This document shows, piece by piece, positions 8,845 through 18,071 of a DNA stretch of 64,000 nt. A program made the position numbers and the translations under genes. Numbering within the stretch: position 1 is the stretch's first letter; each line of letters opens with the position of its first letter. The notes beneath the pieces are model-generated. The model ran no database searches, was not told the origin of the DNA, and saw only the letters and a program-made list of their open reading frames with translations. Origin of the DNA: a virus; IMG/VR virus record IMGVR_UViG_3300031951_000017, positions 99,929 to 163,928 of that record. One strand, written 5' to 3'.

Positions 8845-10602
8845 TCATCTTCTACTTCCAAACAACCAACCATATTTTGCGTAGTCTTCTCTTGAAAACT
8901 CCATAGGGTGGTTTTGTCCTCCAACAACATACGAAGGGACGTATGTATTTTGGTTTATACTTTTTGATACATTTTCATTCTCGGCAACTGACCAAGACTC
9001 TAACATAGTTTTTGCTTGCTCTGTAACTTTGGTTAAAGAAGAAAATGAATTTTCACCAACGTAACAAGCAATTGCGATTGACATAATTAGGTCATCGTGT
9101 TGTCCTTTTTGGTGGTCAGGTCTTCCATTAACATAAACAAAAGTATTCATCTCGTTTAACAATCTTGATGAATATACCTTAAACCCGTGTCTTAAATATT
9201 CCTCATATGCCGCAATTATTTGAACTCGTTTATTATTGAAGTTAATTCCTGGTATTTTTTCATTCATTTTTGGGTCATATTTCCATCTATTTGTCGAATC
9301 TAATCCATCAATATATAAATTTTTATAACCCAATTCTTGTAATTTTCTTGACGTAGTGACACCCATACCTCCTGTAATATCAACAACAATAAATGCTGAA
9401 TACATAGTTCCCCATTTATAACATAGTTCCGCCAAAGTGTCAGGTGGAAGTTTTCCAATATATTCAGCAACTTGTTCCCTTGTTTCAAAATCAATAATTT
9501 GAAACGTAGAATAGTCTTCACTATCGCCACGACTTACGTCAACTCCCATAATATACCTATGACCTTCAAGTGGGTCTTTCCATATCCATAATCCACCACT
9601 AACCATCTTACCTTGTGGTTCTCTAACCATATTGGCTCTAATGTCTTCAGTAAGTCTACTATCAAATACGTTATCACCAGAACCTAAAAAAGCACATTCT
9701 AATTCCTGATTAACTTTACGTTTGTCGTATTTAAGTTTTTTAACCATTTTCTCATACCAAGATGAGGTTGGTTTGTAACCTTGACCAATTAAAGAATTAA
9801 CTTCAACATAGTCTTTAACTTTGTCTGAAAAATCAATTACTTCATCATTTAAATGTTCCTCACGATTTAAAAAATAATGAATGATGTCATCACATTTAAC
9901 TAATTGTAGGTCTTTATTATATCTTGGGTCCTTATACCAAACCATTGGGGAGATTTTAAAATCGTTCATCCCTTTTTGTGCTTGGTCAAAAATTTCATAG
10001 TATATTGGGTCATAACCATTTGGGGTTGAAATGACTATTACCTTACCTCCTGTTGATAAAGATGCCATACAAGCTGCCCAAAAGTCACCATCTGCCTCGA
10101 TATATGCTGCCTCGTCAAACACCAATATTGTTGGTGTGTAACCACGTAAGGCATCGGTGGATGTTGCTACGGCTTTAACCTCACATCCATTTGTTAATTT
10201 AAAGTGTCTTTGTGAATTTTTTTCAGCAGAAAATGTAACCCCTACCCATTTTGGCCATTGTTCGGTGAAACCACGAACTTTGTTAGCCATCTCAACGGCA
10301 GTATCTAATTTGTTTGCAATAATAAGAACCTTTTCAGGTTTATTCTTTTTGGCAAATACTAATTTCTTTGATGCCCATGCGGCAGTTACTGTTGACACAC
10401 CTGCCTGACGATACTTTAACGCAATATTTTCATTAAAGTTTTCATAATCCTCAACAAGTGTTATTTGGTCAGGAAATAATTCTAGTGGAACATACTGAGA
10501 AACAGTATTATCATAAGTTTGTAGATAAGTTTTTAAGGCGTATGGAGTGTCCTTCATACACCTTGTGTACTCAATTATTAATTCTTCTTTTGTCATTGCC
10601 AT
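8845..10602 (-). CDS. Terminase large subunit, gp17-like
   Basis: DNA-packaging motor: N-terminal ATPase and C-terminal RNase H-type nuclease. In 585 residues I see the Walker A-like KYRQAGVSTVT (63-73), Walker B ILVFDEAAY (159-167), the coupling motif ISTPNG (191-196), and nuclease acidic residues in IMGVDVSRGD (Asp355), VVDITG (Asp408) and QHDDLIMSIA near 523. Length is close to T4 gp17 (610). A late motif sits in the loop of a 13-bp inverted repeat that covers the start codon (separate entry). A second ATG lies two codons downstream. Confidence 0.96.
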   Translation of the reverse strand: MAMTKEELIIEYTRCMKDTPYALKTYLQTYDNTVSQYVPLELFPDQITLVEDYENFNENIALKYRQAGVSTVTAAWASKKLVFAKKNKPEKVLIIANKLDTAVEMANKVRGFTEQWPKWVGVTFSAEKNSQRHFKLTNGCEVKAVATSTDALRGYTPTILVFDEAAYIEADGDFWAACMASLSTGGKVIVISTPNGYDPIYYEIFDQAQKGMNDFKISPMVWYKDPRYNKDLQLVKCDDIIHYFLNREEHLNDEVIDFSDKVKDYVEVNSLIGQGYKPTSSWYEKMVKKLKYDKRKVNQELECAFLGSGDNVFDSRLTEDIRANMVREPQGKMVSGGLWIWKDPLEGHRYIMGVDVSRGDSEDYSTFQIIDFETREQVAEYIGKLPPDTLAELCYKWGTMYSAFIVVDITGGMGVTTSRKLQELGYKNLYIDGLDSTNRWKYDPKMNEKIPGINFNNKRVQIIAAYEEYLRHGFKVYSSRLLNEMNTFVYVNGRPDHQKGQHDDLIMSIAIACYVGENSFSSLTKVTEQAKTMLESWSVAENENVSKSINQNTYVPSYVVGGQNHPMEFSREDYAKYGWLFGSRR

Positions 10603-10630
10603 ATCTGATAAATACCTAGATATGGCAATG
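10594..10630 (-). promoter_or_regulatory. Inverted repeat over the terminase start with late motif in its loop
   Basis: Perfect 13-bp arms 594-606 and 618-630 (CATTGCCATATCT / AGATATGGCAATG) with an 11-base loop. The gene-sense 3' arm contains the terminase ATGGCAATG; the loop holds gene-sense GGTATTTATC. Read-through RNA from the gene upstream could fold and hide the start, whereas RNA begun at the late motif would lack the 5' arm. Confidence 0.6.
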
Positions 10631-10634
10631 AAAT

Positions 10635-11951
10635 TTAGTCATCAGATAAATCAATACCTAAACTATCCAAAAACCCTGAGATATCATCGTCACCCGGTTT
10701 AATATTTTTCGATTGTTTGTATTCTTCATATTGTTGTAACATATCCATAGCATCTCTTACAATCTCTTTCATTTCCAATTTAGCTTTACTAATATCTTTT
10801 GGGTCATCGGAAATCACCAAAGACATTAAATTGAGGAATTCTTTTGGTTTTTTTGAATATAACAATTTTTTAAACCAAGGATTAACTTTTGAATTTTCCA
10901 ATGCTTCTATTGGTAATACATTCCTTAAAGCATCCACAACTTCAGGTCCAATACGGATTTGCATAATTTCATTCTCAAACGTATCAGTTTGACCATATAC
11001 TTCACCAGCATAACCTGGTTCAGTTTCTCTAAATTGTTCTCTTGTTGGAGCTTCTTCAATACCCTTAATAATTTCGTGTACTAATATTGGGAAAATGATT
11101 CCTTGTGCTACGATTTTTGTATCAGGAGCATCTTCATCAGGTTCTCCTCCACCCATTTCATCATTTTCTTCTTCGTCAGCATCTTCTAAATTAACACTAC
11201 CCGCAACACCTTGTCCTGTTTGAGTCGCCATTTCAATGAAATCCTCCATAGTAAAATAAGAGATATCCAACATGGTCATTAATTTTGAGTACAATGATGC
11301 AAGTTGTGGACTTTTTCTATCTAACTGAGATTTAATTGATGGGTCTTCAAAATAGTAATGACCTTTTTTAGCTTCACCTTGGGTAATTGCATTTGCCAAA
11401 TTTCTCATCTGAACGTGTTGTTGGAATTCCTCTTCCTCTGTTGGGAAATCAGGGTCAAATGCTTGTTCTCCATATTTTTCAAAATCAGGAACATTTTTTC
11501 GTTCCTTTCTTTTTTTTGGTCCCATTTGGAAATTTGGTGCGGAAAAATCGGTTTCTTCTTGTCCTAATGATAGTTCATACTGAAACCAATCTTTATCAAT
11601 ACCAGTTTTTTCAGCCGCAACTCTTAATGCCAAATCTTTAAGATATTTTTTATGAGGTGACTCTAACCTCATAATTTCTTTAACTAAAGAATACATAGAC
11701 ATAAACAAAGTACGAATTTCTTCGATACTACCTAATGATTCTTTACCATGTGCTTGTCTTGCTTTTCTAACAATGTTCTCAAATCTTTTTGATGACATTC
11801 TTTCGACATCTGCAACCCCTCTTTTTAAAGCGGGATTTTTAGCAAATAAACTTTCAGGTGAACCTAATTTTCTTTCAGTCCTTGGGTCCATCCTTTCAGG
11901 AAACCCTTCAGGATAACTTATTGGTGCCTCTCTTAAATTTCTCTTTGCCAT
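10635..11951 (-). CDS. Uncharacterised protein upstream of terminase
   Basis: 438 residues, charged and helical: an N-terminal basic segment starting MAKRNLREAPISYPEGF, an acidic middle (EEEFQQH, DADEEENDEMGGGEPDED) and an acidic C-terminus. It starts 3 bases after the preceding gene's stop and ends 32 bases before the terminase start. T4 has neck genes and the small terminase here, but this protein is far larger than a small terminase and I see no helix-turn-helix. Probably virion or assembly related by context only. Confidence 0.6.
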   Translation of the reverse strand: MAKRNLREAPISYPEGFPERMDPRTERKLGSPESLFAKNPALKRGVADVERMSSKRFENIVRKARQAHGKESLGSIEEIRTLFMSMYSLVKEIMRLESPHKKYLKDLALRVAAEKTGIDKDWFQYELSLGQEETDFSAPNFQMGPKKRKERKNVPDFEKYGEQAFDPDFPTEEEEFQQHVQMRNLANAITQGEAKKGHYYFEDPSIKSQLDRKSPQLASLYSKLMTMLDISYFTMEDFIEMATQTGQGVAGSVNLEDADEEENDEMGGGEPDEDAPDTKIVAQGIIFPILVHEIIKGIEEAPTREQFRETEPGYAGEVYGQTDTFENEIMQIRIGPEVVDALRNVLPIEALENSKVNPWFKKLLYSKKPKEFLNLMSLVISDDPKDISKAKLEMKEIVRDAMDMLQQYEEYKQSKNIKPGDDDISGFLDSLGIDLSDD

Positions 11952-11953
11952 TT

Positions 11954-12799
11954 TTATTTCTTTAAAATTTTGTTAATTGCCGACATAAATTCGTCTTTCT
12001 TTCTTTGCATTTGTGAATTAGAAACTTCTTTAGTTTCAATTTTTTTAGCCTTAGCTGGTGCCGGACCTTCACCTGGTCTTGGATTTCTTCCAGGATGTGA
12101 TGGTTTTGGTCTTGTTTCAGTTCCAGGTTTAACTTTTGGTTTAGCTGGAGCTGTCTCAGTTTCAGACATTTCACTCTTACCATAAATGATACGACCAATT
12201 GGTTTATTCATCTTAGGTTTACCAATTAAATTAATAGTTGTTTCCATATCTTTTGATTTTGTTTCAAGCAAAGATACGAAATTTTTCTTAGTGATTCTAC
12301 CTTGTATGTTATTTTTAATCAAGTTCTCAAATTTAGACTCAAGAATTGTCATATAAGGATTTTTACCCTCATTAACATCTTGTTTAACTTGTTTAACACA
12401 TCTTTCATATTTATTTTTTTGTTTTGCTGACCACTCACTTCTTTCAGTAGTTTTAAACTCTTTACCTAGTTGTGCTGTACAAATAGCCCAAGGGTTATAT
12501 TTCGATTTCTTTTTCTTTTTACCCTCTGACATTTCACCATCTTTGATTACTTTGTTTTTAGGCGCTTCAGATTTACCTGACTTTTGTAGTACTCTTACTC
12601 CACCACCAGGTGTTGGTGTTACTTCACCATTTGATACATTAACACCCTCACCTTTCTTTTGCATATCTGCAACTTCAGATGCGGTATAATCAGTTATTTT
12701 AACAGTTTGAGTTTTAGTGGTGGCTTCTTGTAATAAAACATTAACAATCTTTTTTAAATCAGATTCGTTAATTTTTAAAATATTTTTATTCTTTTTCAT
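11954..12799 (-). CDS. Leader-bearing protein sharing a linker block with the scaffold
   Basis: 281 residues. N-terminus ILKINESDLKKIVNVLLQE|A is a full version of the recurrent leader ending in LxE|A. The middle is basic (GKKKKKSKYNPWAICTAQLGK). The C-terminal part carries TAPAKPKVKPGTETRPKP and GPAPAKAKK, nearly the same block as in the scaffold protein at 648-2231. This suggests a prohead-core or internal protein using the same docking or spacer element. The preceding gene overlaps it by 14 bases. No enzyme motif. Confidence 0.65.
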   Translation of the reverse strand: MKKNKNILKINESDLKKIVNVLLQEATTKTQTVKITDYTASEVADMQKKGEGVNVSNGEVTPTPGGGVRVLQKSGKSEAPKNKVIKDGEMSEGKKKKKSKYNPWAICTAQLGKEFKTTERSEWSAKQKNKYERCVKQVKQDVNEGKNPYMTILESKFENLIKNNIQGRITKKNFVSLLETKSKDMETTINLIGKPKMNKPIGRIIYGKSEMSETETAPAKPKVKPGTETRPKPSHPGRNPRPGEGPAPAKAKKIETKEVSNSQMQRKKDEFMSAINKILKK

Positions 12800-13193
12800 A
12801 AACTAAATTTTTTTCAAATTCAAGGATTAGGTCTCGTTCATAAAGTTTATCTTCAACTTCTTTAAGGGTCATTCCAAAATGAAAGACTAGTCTAGTTATT
12901 CTATCGAAATCTAAATCATCATCCATTTCCCAACCTAAAGCAATAACTTTATCTACAGCATCAAAAAAAGAAAAAAAATCAGAATTTTGAATCAATTCCA
13001 TTTTTAATTTAGAATTCTTCAAAATACCGACTTTTTTTATATGTTCCAATTTTGGTGGTTTTGGGTATCCATTTGCGGGTTTTGAGTCCCAATCTTCACC
13101 TTCACAATTTTTTTCATCACCAAAAATAAATTCATACATAAAGTTACCTTTATAGTCAGAACCTAATTGGTTTATGAAAATTAAATTATTCAC
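12786..13193 (-). CDS. Uncharacterised virion-cluster protein
   Basis: 135 residues: LIFINQLGSDYKGNFMYEFIFGD, a WDSKPANGYPKPP segment, and an acidic helical C-terminus (KEVEDKLYERDLILEFEK). It overlaps both neighbours by 8 and 14 bases, so it is translationally linked in the head operon. The beta-rich start and Pro-rich centre suggest a small structural or assembly factor, but no family is recognised. Confidence 0.55.
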   Translation of the reverse strand: MNNLIFINQLGSDYKGNFMYEFIFGDEKNCEGEDWDSKPANGYPKPPKLEHIKKVGILKNSKLKMELIQNSDFFSFFDAVDKVIALGWEMDDDLDFDRITRLVFHFGMTLKEVEDKLYERDLILEFEKNLVYEKE

Positions 13194-14469
13194 TAATTTT
13201 ACCAGATTTAGTAACTTTAATTTGTTTATTATTCATTTCAAATACTAAATTACCTTTATTAGTTTTCCCAACAAATCTAACGTTATCGTTTTCGTCAAGT
13301 AACATAATACTTTTTTTCTCTTGTATTGCAGTTTCACAAAGACGAGAAATTTCATTCATAGTTTTATCTTTTACCTTTTCTTGAATAAATTTCTTTTCTC
13401 GTTTGTCAACTTTAAAATATTTTGTTAAAATACTATCAACCTTTGATTCTGTAAACATACCATCCATAATTGATTGTACTTTTTCTTTTGGACTATATCC
13501 CATACTTTTTTTCATCATTGTCCCAGCAACATCTGTTGCCATTCTTGATGCTAACTCTGGCCAACTACCTTCTTCCATTTCACTAGTATTATCTGTTGGT
13601 AAATCTGTTGGAACTTCAGGAATATCTTCGTCAGTAACGTCAACATCCATTTCATCACCCATGTCCATTGACATATCACCGATTTCCTCATCTTCAAATT
13701 TAGCAATAATATCATCCTTATCGTCTTGAGATAATTTGGTTAAATCAATTGCTGATAAAATTGTATTGATTACGTATTTGATATCTTTGTCAGACAATTT
13801 ATCTTCGTCTTGTAAATCTCTCATTTTTTGAGTTGCCTTACCAAGAAGTTTTTGTACTACTCTAAAAGAACCAGGGATATTTGAGTCTTCAGTGTCACCA
13901 CTTTCTTCAGAACCCGTGTCATCCATAGGTGGAGTAGGGATTTCTTCAGAACCCATATCATCCATAGGTGGTGTCGGAATTTCTTCAGAACCCATATCAT
14001 CCATAGGTGGGACAGGAGTTTCATCAGGACCCATATTATCCATAGGTGGGGCAGGAACATTCTCTACCTCAGGTAAGTTTTCGGATGGACTAAAATTTTT
14101 TTTTTGTTTTAATACATATTTTGTATCTTCCGAAAATAAAGATAAACCTTTTTCATTACCATAATTTTCATTAAGTTCTTTAGCAATGATATTTAATCTT
14201 TTAAGTGCTTGAGAATAAGAACTAAAATATTTTCTTTCTTGGATTGGTTCTCTATAATCAATCGTATTTTCACTTACGGTTGATTTAATGATATAACCAT
14301 TTTTTTCTCTTACAATATGGTAAGTGTTACCATCCGCTAATAATTTAGTATACTCTGAAGTATTTTCATTGACGTTAGAATTATTTTTATAATTAGCTAT
14401 TTCAATAATTCTCTTAATTTTGTCGTCTCCTTGAAGTTTCTCACTTCCTAACGGTCTTAAATCTGACAT
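13186..14469 (-). CDS. Acidic scaffold-like protein with 14-residue repeats
   Basis: 427 residues. An N-terminal domain starts LRPLGSEKLQGDDKIKRIIEIA; residues about 135-195 hold four copies of PPMDDMGSEEIPTP; then come an acidic middle with DMSMDMGDEMDVDV and a C-terminal small beta domain (RFVGKTNKGNLVFEMNNKQIKV). Composition is like the gp22-type scaffold, suggesting a second core or assembly protein. The repeats are also conserved as 42-base DNA units at 13890-14055. It overlaps the next gene by 8 bases. Confidence 0.6.
   Translation of the reverse strand: MSDLRPLGSEKLQGDDKIKRIIEIANYKNNSNVNENTSEYTKLLADGNTYHIVREKNGYIIKSTVSENTIDYREPIQERKYFSSYSQALKRLNIIAKELNENYGNEKGLSLFSEDTKYVLKQKKNFSPSENLPEVENVPAPPMDNMGPDETPVPPMDDMGSEEIPTPPMDDMGSEEIPTPPMDDTGSEESGDTEDSNIPGSFRVVQKLLGKATQKMRDLQDEDKLSDKDIKYVINTILSAIDLTKLSQDDKDDIIAKFEDEEIGDMSMDMGDEMDVDVTDEDIPEVPTDLPTDNTSEMEEGSWPELASRMATDVAGTMMKKSMGYSPKEKVQSIMDGMFTESKVDSILTKYFKVDKREKKFIQEKVKDKTMNEISRLCETAIQEKKSIMLLDENDNVRFVGKTNKGNLVFEMNNKQIKVTKSGKISE
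13890..14055. repeat. 42-base tandem repeats in acidic protein gene
   Basis: About four units of 42 bases around CAGAACCCATATCATCCATA, encoding the PPMDDMGSEE peptide. Confidence 0.75.
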
Positions 14470-14484
14470 ATCTTTATTTTATTT

Positions 14485-14895
14485 TTACGAGTTTAATCCG
14501 TTAAATCCACCTAGGACTACGGAGTTCATTTGGATTACATCCACATTAGCATTATTTGTCCAAATAGCATGATTAACAGTTTTGGCACTAACACCAACAT
14601 TTTGATTCTCATCATTACATACTATTTGACAATATCTGTAATTTGTTCCTGCTGAAATAGTGTCCCTAGAATTATCACATTCATTACAATCATCAAAAGG
14701 ACCTGAGGCAAAAATTATTGATGATGAGGGTGTTGTACCTGTTGTTAATTTGGCACACCCACCAAACACACCATTACTATATTGTTGTAATTGAGTGTAG
14801 TAGAATTTATCGAGAGTTAAACTCCCGTCAACTGCTTGATTTGAAACAATTACTTGCCCTGAATCACAACCTGAAAATGCGTAATATGTTGCCAT
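14485..14895 (-). CDS. Small Cys-rich virion-like protein
   Basis: 136 residues with Cys at GCDSGQ, GGCAKL, DDCNECDN and YCQIVC, Ser/Thr/Asn-rich, no membrane segment. The style recalls the Cys modules of the fibre at 4636-6990, though no direct repeat is obvious. Good late motif at 14906-14918. Likely a surface or decoration protein; function inferred from context only. Confidence 0.55.
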   Translation of the reverse strand: MATYYAFSGCDSGQVIVSNQAVDGSLTLDKFYYTQLQQYSNGVFGGCAKLTTGTTPSSSIIFASGPFDDCNECDNSRDTISAGTNYRYCQIVCNDENQNVGVSAKTVNHAIWTNNANVDVIQMNSVVLGGFNGLNS

Positions 14896-14905
14896 TTATT
14901 TTTTC

Positions 14906-14918
14906 TTTATAAATATAT
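14906..14918 (-). promoter_or_regulatory. Late-type promoter motif
   Basis: Gene-sense ATATATTTATAAA, 11 bases before the ATG. Confidence 0.5.
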
Positions 14919-15670
14919 CAAATATCACGATTTTCAATAGATAATTTTTTATCCATTATTTTATTTTTGGCGTCAAGTAACTTACCAATATAACCATTTC
15001 TTCTTAAAATTTTAAAAACTAAGTTTTCATACGATAATTCTCCCTTAGTTTCTAATCCACACTTACGATATTTTTTTAACTTATCTTGGTATTTTTTAAT
15101 TAGTTTTTTAGCATCATCAAGTTCCTCATCTTGGATATTCTCGAGTACACCATCAATGATGTTCATCCATTGCTTTGCCTTTTCTTTTAACTTGTCTTTA
15201 TCTAATCTGAAATTTTGTTTTTCAGGAACAACTTCCCATTCCTCATATAAAACAGAATATACTCCAGTAGACGTGTGTTCTTCATTAGCGTCTTGTATGT
15301 ATAACTCCACTTCATAATTTTTAATGGTAATATCATGAGTATCATTAAATAATGTTTTTTTCAGATTAAAAAGTTCCTTATACAACTCATTTTGAGATTC
15401 TTCAAATTGAGACATATCGACTAAGACGTGTAAATCAAAATCGGAATACTGAGACCAATTGTAATTTGATAAAGAACCCGTTAATATTATATCGGAAATA
15501 AAAAAGTCTAGACCGACAAAATCCACAAATTCATACGCAATCTCAAGTAGACTAGATTGTATCTCTTTTTTTAAAGTTGCGTTTTGAGGGTCGGTCTCAT
15601 TATCCCACACTTTCGGATTTAAACTATCCTGAATGTTAAAACTATCTATTACTTTACTTAAATTTGACAT
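14918..15670 (-). CDS. Nucleotidyltransferase-fold protein
   Basis: 250 residues. ILTGSLSNYNWSQYSDFDLHVLVD (residues 62-85) is the polymerase-beta-type nucleotidyltransferase signature: GS at 65-66, then DxD at Asp77/Asp79; a third acidic residue is probably in YEVELYIQD. The C-terminus is a Lys-rich helical region. Such stand-alone enzymes transfer NMP groups to RNA, small molecules or proteins; the substrate here cannot be told. A late motif lies immediately upstream. Confidence 0.8.
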   Translation of the reverse strand: MSNLSKVIDSFNIQDSLNPKVWDNETDPQNATLKKEIQSSLLEIAYEFVDFVGLDFFISDIILTGSLSNYNWSQYSDFDLHVLVDMSQFEESQNELYKELFNLKKTLFNDTHDITIKNYEVELYIQDANEEHTSTGVYSVLYEEWEVVPEKQNFRLDKDKLKEKAKQWMNIIDGVLENIQDEELDDAKKLIKKYQDKLKKYRKCGLETKGELSYENLVFKILRRNGYIGKLLDAKNKIMDKKLSIENRDI

Positions 15671-15674
15671 CTAT

Positions 15675-15683
15675 AATAAATAC
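15675..15683 (-). promoter_or_regulatory. Late-type promoter motif
   Basis: Gene-sense GTATTTATT, 4 bases before the nucleotidyltransferase ATG, implying an almost leaderless message. Confidence 0.4.
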
Positions 15684-15691
15684 TCAAGTTT

Positions 15692-15934
15692 TTACAACTT
15701 TTTGTACTTAAATGTTTTTGCTATATTTTTACTAAAAAAACTTCCTTGTGATTGAGCAGTTCTAAATGAAGTGTATAGTTGGTGAGGAACTTCCTCATAT
15801 TCATAATTGACTCCATTCTTAAATTCAACAATTAATTTTTTTGTTTCTGTATTGTAATCAGTTTTTACTATATTTGTGGACTCAATCTCACAAATAATAT
15901 GAGTACCTTTAATTTCTTCTTTAGTAATTGCCAT
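15692..15934 (-). CDS. KTSC-domain protein
   Basis: 80 residues matching the KTSC layout: IESTNIVKTDYNTETKKLIVEF, G.NYEYEEVP, LYTSFRTAQSQGSFFSKNI and a terminal KYKKL. KTSC is a small domain found with lysyl-tRNA synthetase and in many phages; its role is unclear. A weak late-like element (gene-sense CTATTTATG) is at 15951-15959. It is divergent from the Clp gene. Confidence 0.8.
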   Translation of the reverse strand: MAITKEEIKGTHIICEIESTNIVKTDYNTETKKLIVEFKNGVNYEYEEVPHQLYTSFRTAQSQGSFFSKNIAKTFKYKKL

Positions 15935-16033
15935 ATGTTTTTTTTATTAACATAAATAGAATAAAATGACTTGTGAATATTATTTAGTTGAAATTTAAAA
16001 AAAAATGAATTATTATTTTAAAAACATAAAGTT

Positions 16034-18046
16034 ATGATAGAGTCAATGGACAATGACAAAAACAAGAATCAGGGGAAATCTGATTCATCAACAACTCCCG
16101 CTTTAGATAATTTTAGTAGGGACTTAATTAAATTGGCCGAACAGGGTAAATTGGACCCCGTTGTTGGTCGAGAAAAAGAAATTTTGAGAATTGCTCAAAT
16201 TCTTTCTCGTAGAAAGAAAAACAATCCAATCATTATTGGTGAACCTGGTTGTGGTAAAACCGCTCTAGTTGAGGGATTGGCTATGAAAATTCACCAAGGT
16301 GAGTGTCCTAGAAATTTAATGGACAAACGAATTTTATCTTTGGACATGACATCAATTGTTGCGGGAACAAAATATCGTGGACAATTTGAAGAAAGGATGA
16401 AAGTAGTTATTGAAGAACTTCAGGCCAACCCTGATATTATTGTGTTCATTGATGAGATTCATACAATAGTGGGTGCTGGAAACACAACAGGTTCTTTAGA
16501 TGCTTCAAATATCTTTAAACCAGCTTTAGCCCGTGGTGAGATTCAGTGTATTGGTGCCACGACTCTTGATGAGTATAGAAAGAACTTTGAAAAGGATGGT
16601 GCATTAGAAAGACGTTTTCAAAAGGTAGTCGTTGACCCATCTTCAGCTGAAGAAACTTTACAGATTCTTAAAAACATTAAAGACAAATACGAAACATTTC
16701 ATAAGGTAATTTTTACTGAAGAAATTCTTAATATTTGTGTCCGTTTGGCTGAGAGATATATCACCGACAGAGAATTTCCTGATAAGGCAATTGACATTTT
16801 GGACGAGGTTGGTGCTCGTAGTCAAGTTGAGATAAAGACTCCGGCAGTGATTGAGGACTTGAAAGCCGAGGCTGATGGAATCAAACAAGAAAAAATTCAA
16901 GTGGTTAAAAGTCAAAAATACGAGGAGGCCGCGGAACTAAGAGATAAGGAGAGAAAAGTTCTTTTAAAATTGGATAACGAGAAAAAGAAATTTGAACAAT
17001 CCCTTTTGAAAAAGAAAAAAACAATCCCAATTGAACTAGTCTATGAAGTAGTTTCAAACATGACGAAAATTCCATTGTCTAAACTTTCTTTAGATGATTC
17101 AAAATCATTAATCAATCTTGAAGAAACTTTATCGGGTAAAGTTATTGGTCAGGAAGATGCCGTTAAACGAATTTCAAAAGCTATACGTAGAAATCGTTTG
17201 GGGATTAAAGACCCAAATAAACCAATCGGGTCGTTTATTTTCTTGGGGTCAACAGGTGTTGGTAAAACATATTTGGCAAAACAATTGGCTAGGGAGATAT
17301 TTGGAAGTGATGAAAACTTAATCCGAGTTGATATGTCGGAATACCAGGAAAAACACTCAATATCTAAATTAATTGGGGCACCTCCTGGATATGTTGGATA
17401 TGACCAAGGTGGACAACTTACCGAACAAATTAAAAATAAACCTTATTGTGTTATTTTGTTCGATGAAATTGAGAAAGCCAACAAAGATGTATTCTCATCT
17501 TTACTTCAGGTTTTAGATGACGGACACATGACAGATGGTTTAGGTAGAAAAATTAATTTCAAGAATTGTTTGATTATTATGACATCAAACCTAGGAATTA
17601 AAAAATTACAAGATTTCGGGTCTAGTGTTGGTTTTAGTACTTCACAAAGTTCTTATAGTGCTGAGGAAAATAGAAAGAACATGCTTCAAAAAGAACTTAA
17701 AAATTTCTTTAGTCCAGAATTCCTAAACAGAATAGACGACGTAGTGATTTTCAACTCACTCAAAGAAGAACACATTGAGAGTATTGCTAAAATAGAGTTG
17801 GACAAACTAACTAAGAGATTGATGGAGATGAAATTTGATGTTAAATTTGATGAGAGTGTTGTAAAATATGTATCTAAGAATGGGTATGATGAACTTTATG
17901 GTGCACGTCCTTTAAAAAGAGCCATACAAGATAAATTAGAAGATTATATCTCTGATGAAGTTCTAAAGGGTAACATCGTTGAGAATGGTCATTACACTCT
18001 ATCAATCAAAGATGATGAAATCCAATTAATGGGTATTGTAATGTGA
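16034..18046 (+). CDS. clpC: ClpC-like AAA+ unfoldase
   Basis: Hexameric ATP-driven protein unfoldase that normally feeds ClpP. In 670 residues: D1 Walker A GEPGCGKT (69-76) and Walker B VFIDEIHT; a UVR-like coiled stretch [12 protein letters not shown] near 300; D2 Walker A GSTGVGKT near 404-411, Walker [24 protein letters not shown] pore loop, and SVGFS near 530, where ClpC/ClpA carry the ClpP-binding loop. The usual N-terminal repeat domain is missing, so it starts straight with D1. No ClpP is in the window, so it may dock on host ClpP. It stands alone on the plus strand, ended by a strong terminator. Another ATG (codon 5) is possible. Confidence 0.93.
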   Translation: MIESMDNDKNKNQGKSDSSTTPALDNFSRDLIKLAEQGKLDPVVGREKEILRIAQILSRRKKNNPIIIGEPGCGKTALVEGLAMKIHQGECPRNLMDKRILSLDMTSIVAGTKYRGQFEERMKVVIEELQANPDIIVFIDEIHTIVGAGNTTGSLDASNIFKPALARGEIQCIGATTLDEYRKNFEKDGALERRFQKVVVDPSSAEETLQILKNIKDKYETFHKVIFTEEILNICVRLAERYITDREFPDKAIDILDEVGARSQVEIKTPAVIEDLKAEADGIKQEKIQVVKSQKYEEAAELRDKERKVLLKLDNEKKKFEQSLLKKKKTIPIELVYEVVSNMTKIPLSKLSLDDSKSLINLEETLSGKVIGQEDAVKRISKAIRRNRLGIKDPNKPIGSFIFLGSTGVGKTYLAKQLAREIFGSDENLIRVDMSEYQEKHSISKLIGAPPGYVGYDQGGQLTEQIKNKPYCVILFDEIEKANKDVFSSLLQVLDDGHMTDGLGRKINFKNCLIIMTSNLGIKKLQDFGSSVGFSTSQSSYSAEENRKNMLQKELKNFFSPEFLNRIDDVVIFNSLKEEHIESIAKIELDKLTKRLMEMKFDVKFDESVVKYVSKNGYDELYGARPLKRAIQDKLEDYISDEVLKGNIVENGHYTLSIKDDEIQLMGIVM

Positions 18047-18071
18047 AAAAGGGAGGTTAACCTCCCTTTTT
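18046..18071. terminator. Bidirectional hairpin terminator
   Basis: AAAAAGGGAGG-TTAA-CCTCCCTTTTT, 11-bp stem, between the convergent clpC and 18070-19482 genes. Confidence 0.85.

Noticed and set aside
10635-11951. Small terminase subunit
   Set aside because: Position fits, but 438 residues, no helix-turn-helix and a long acidic middle do not.
13857-14164. Overlapping frames on both strands at the 42-base repeats
   Set aside because: Low-complexity shadows of the PPMDDMGSEE repeats in the acidic protein.
13186-14469. Idea that this is the true gp22 scaffold instead of 648-2231
   Set aside because: Composition fits both, but 648-2231 lies directly between protease and capsid genes as in T4 and has the EKINILRRFDGAE block, so the second remains only scaffold-like.
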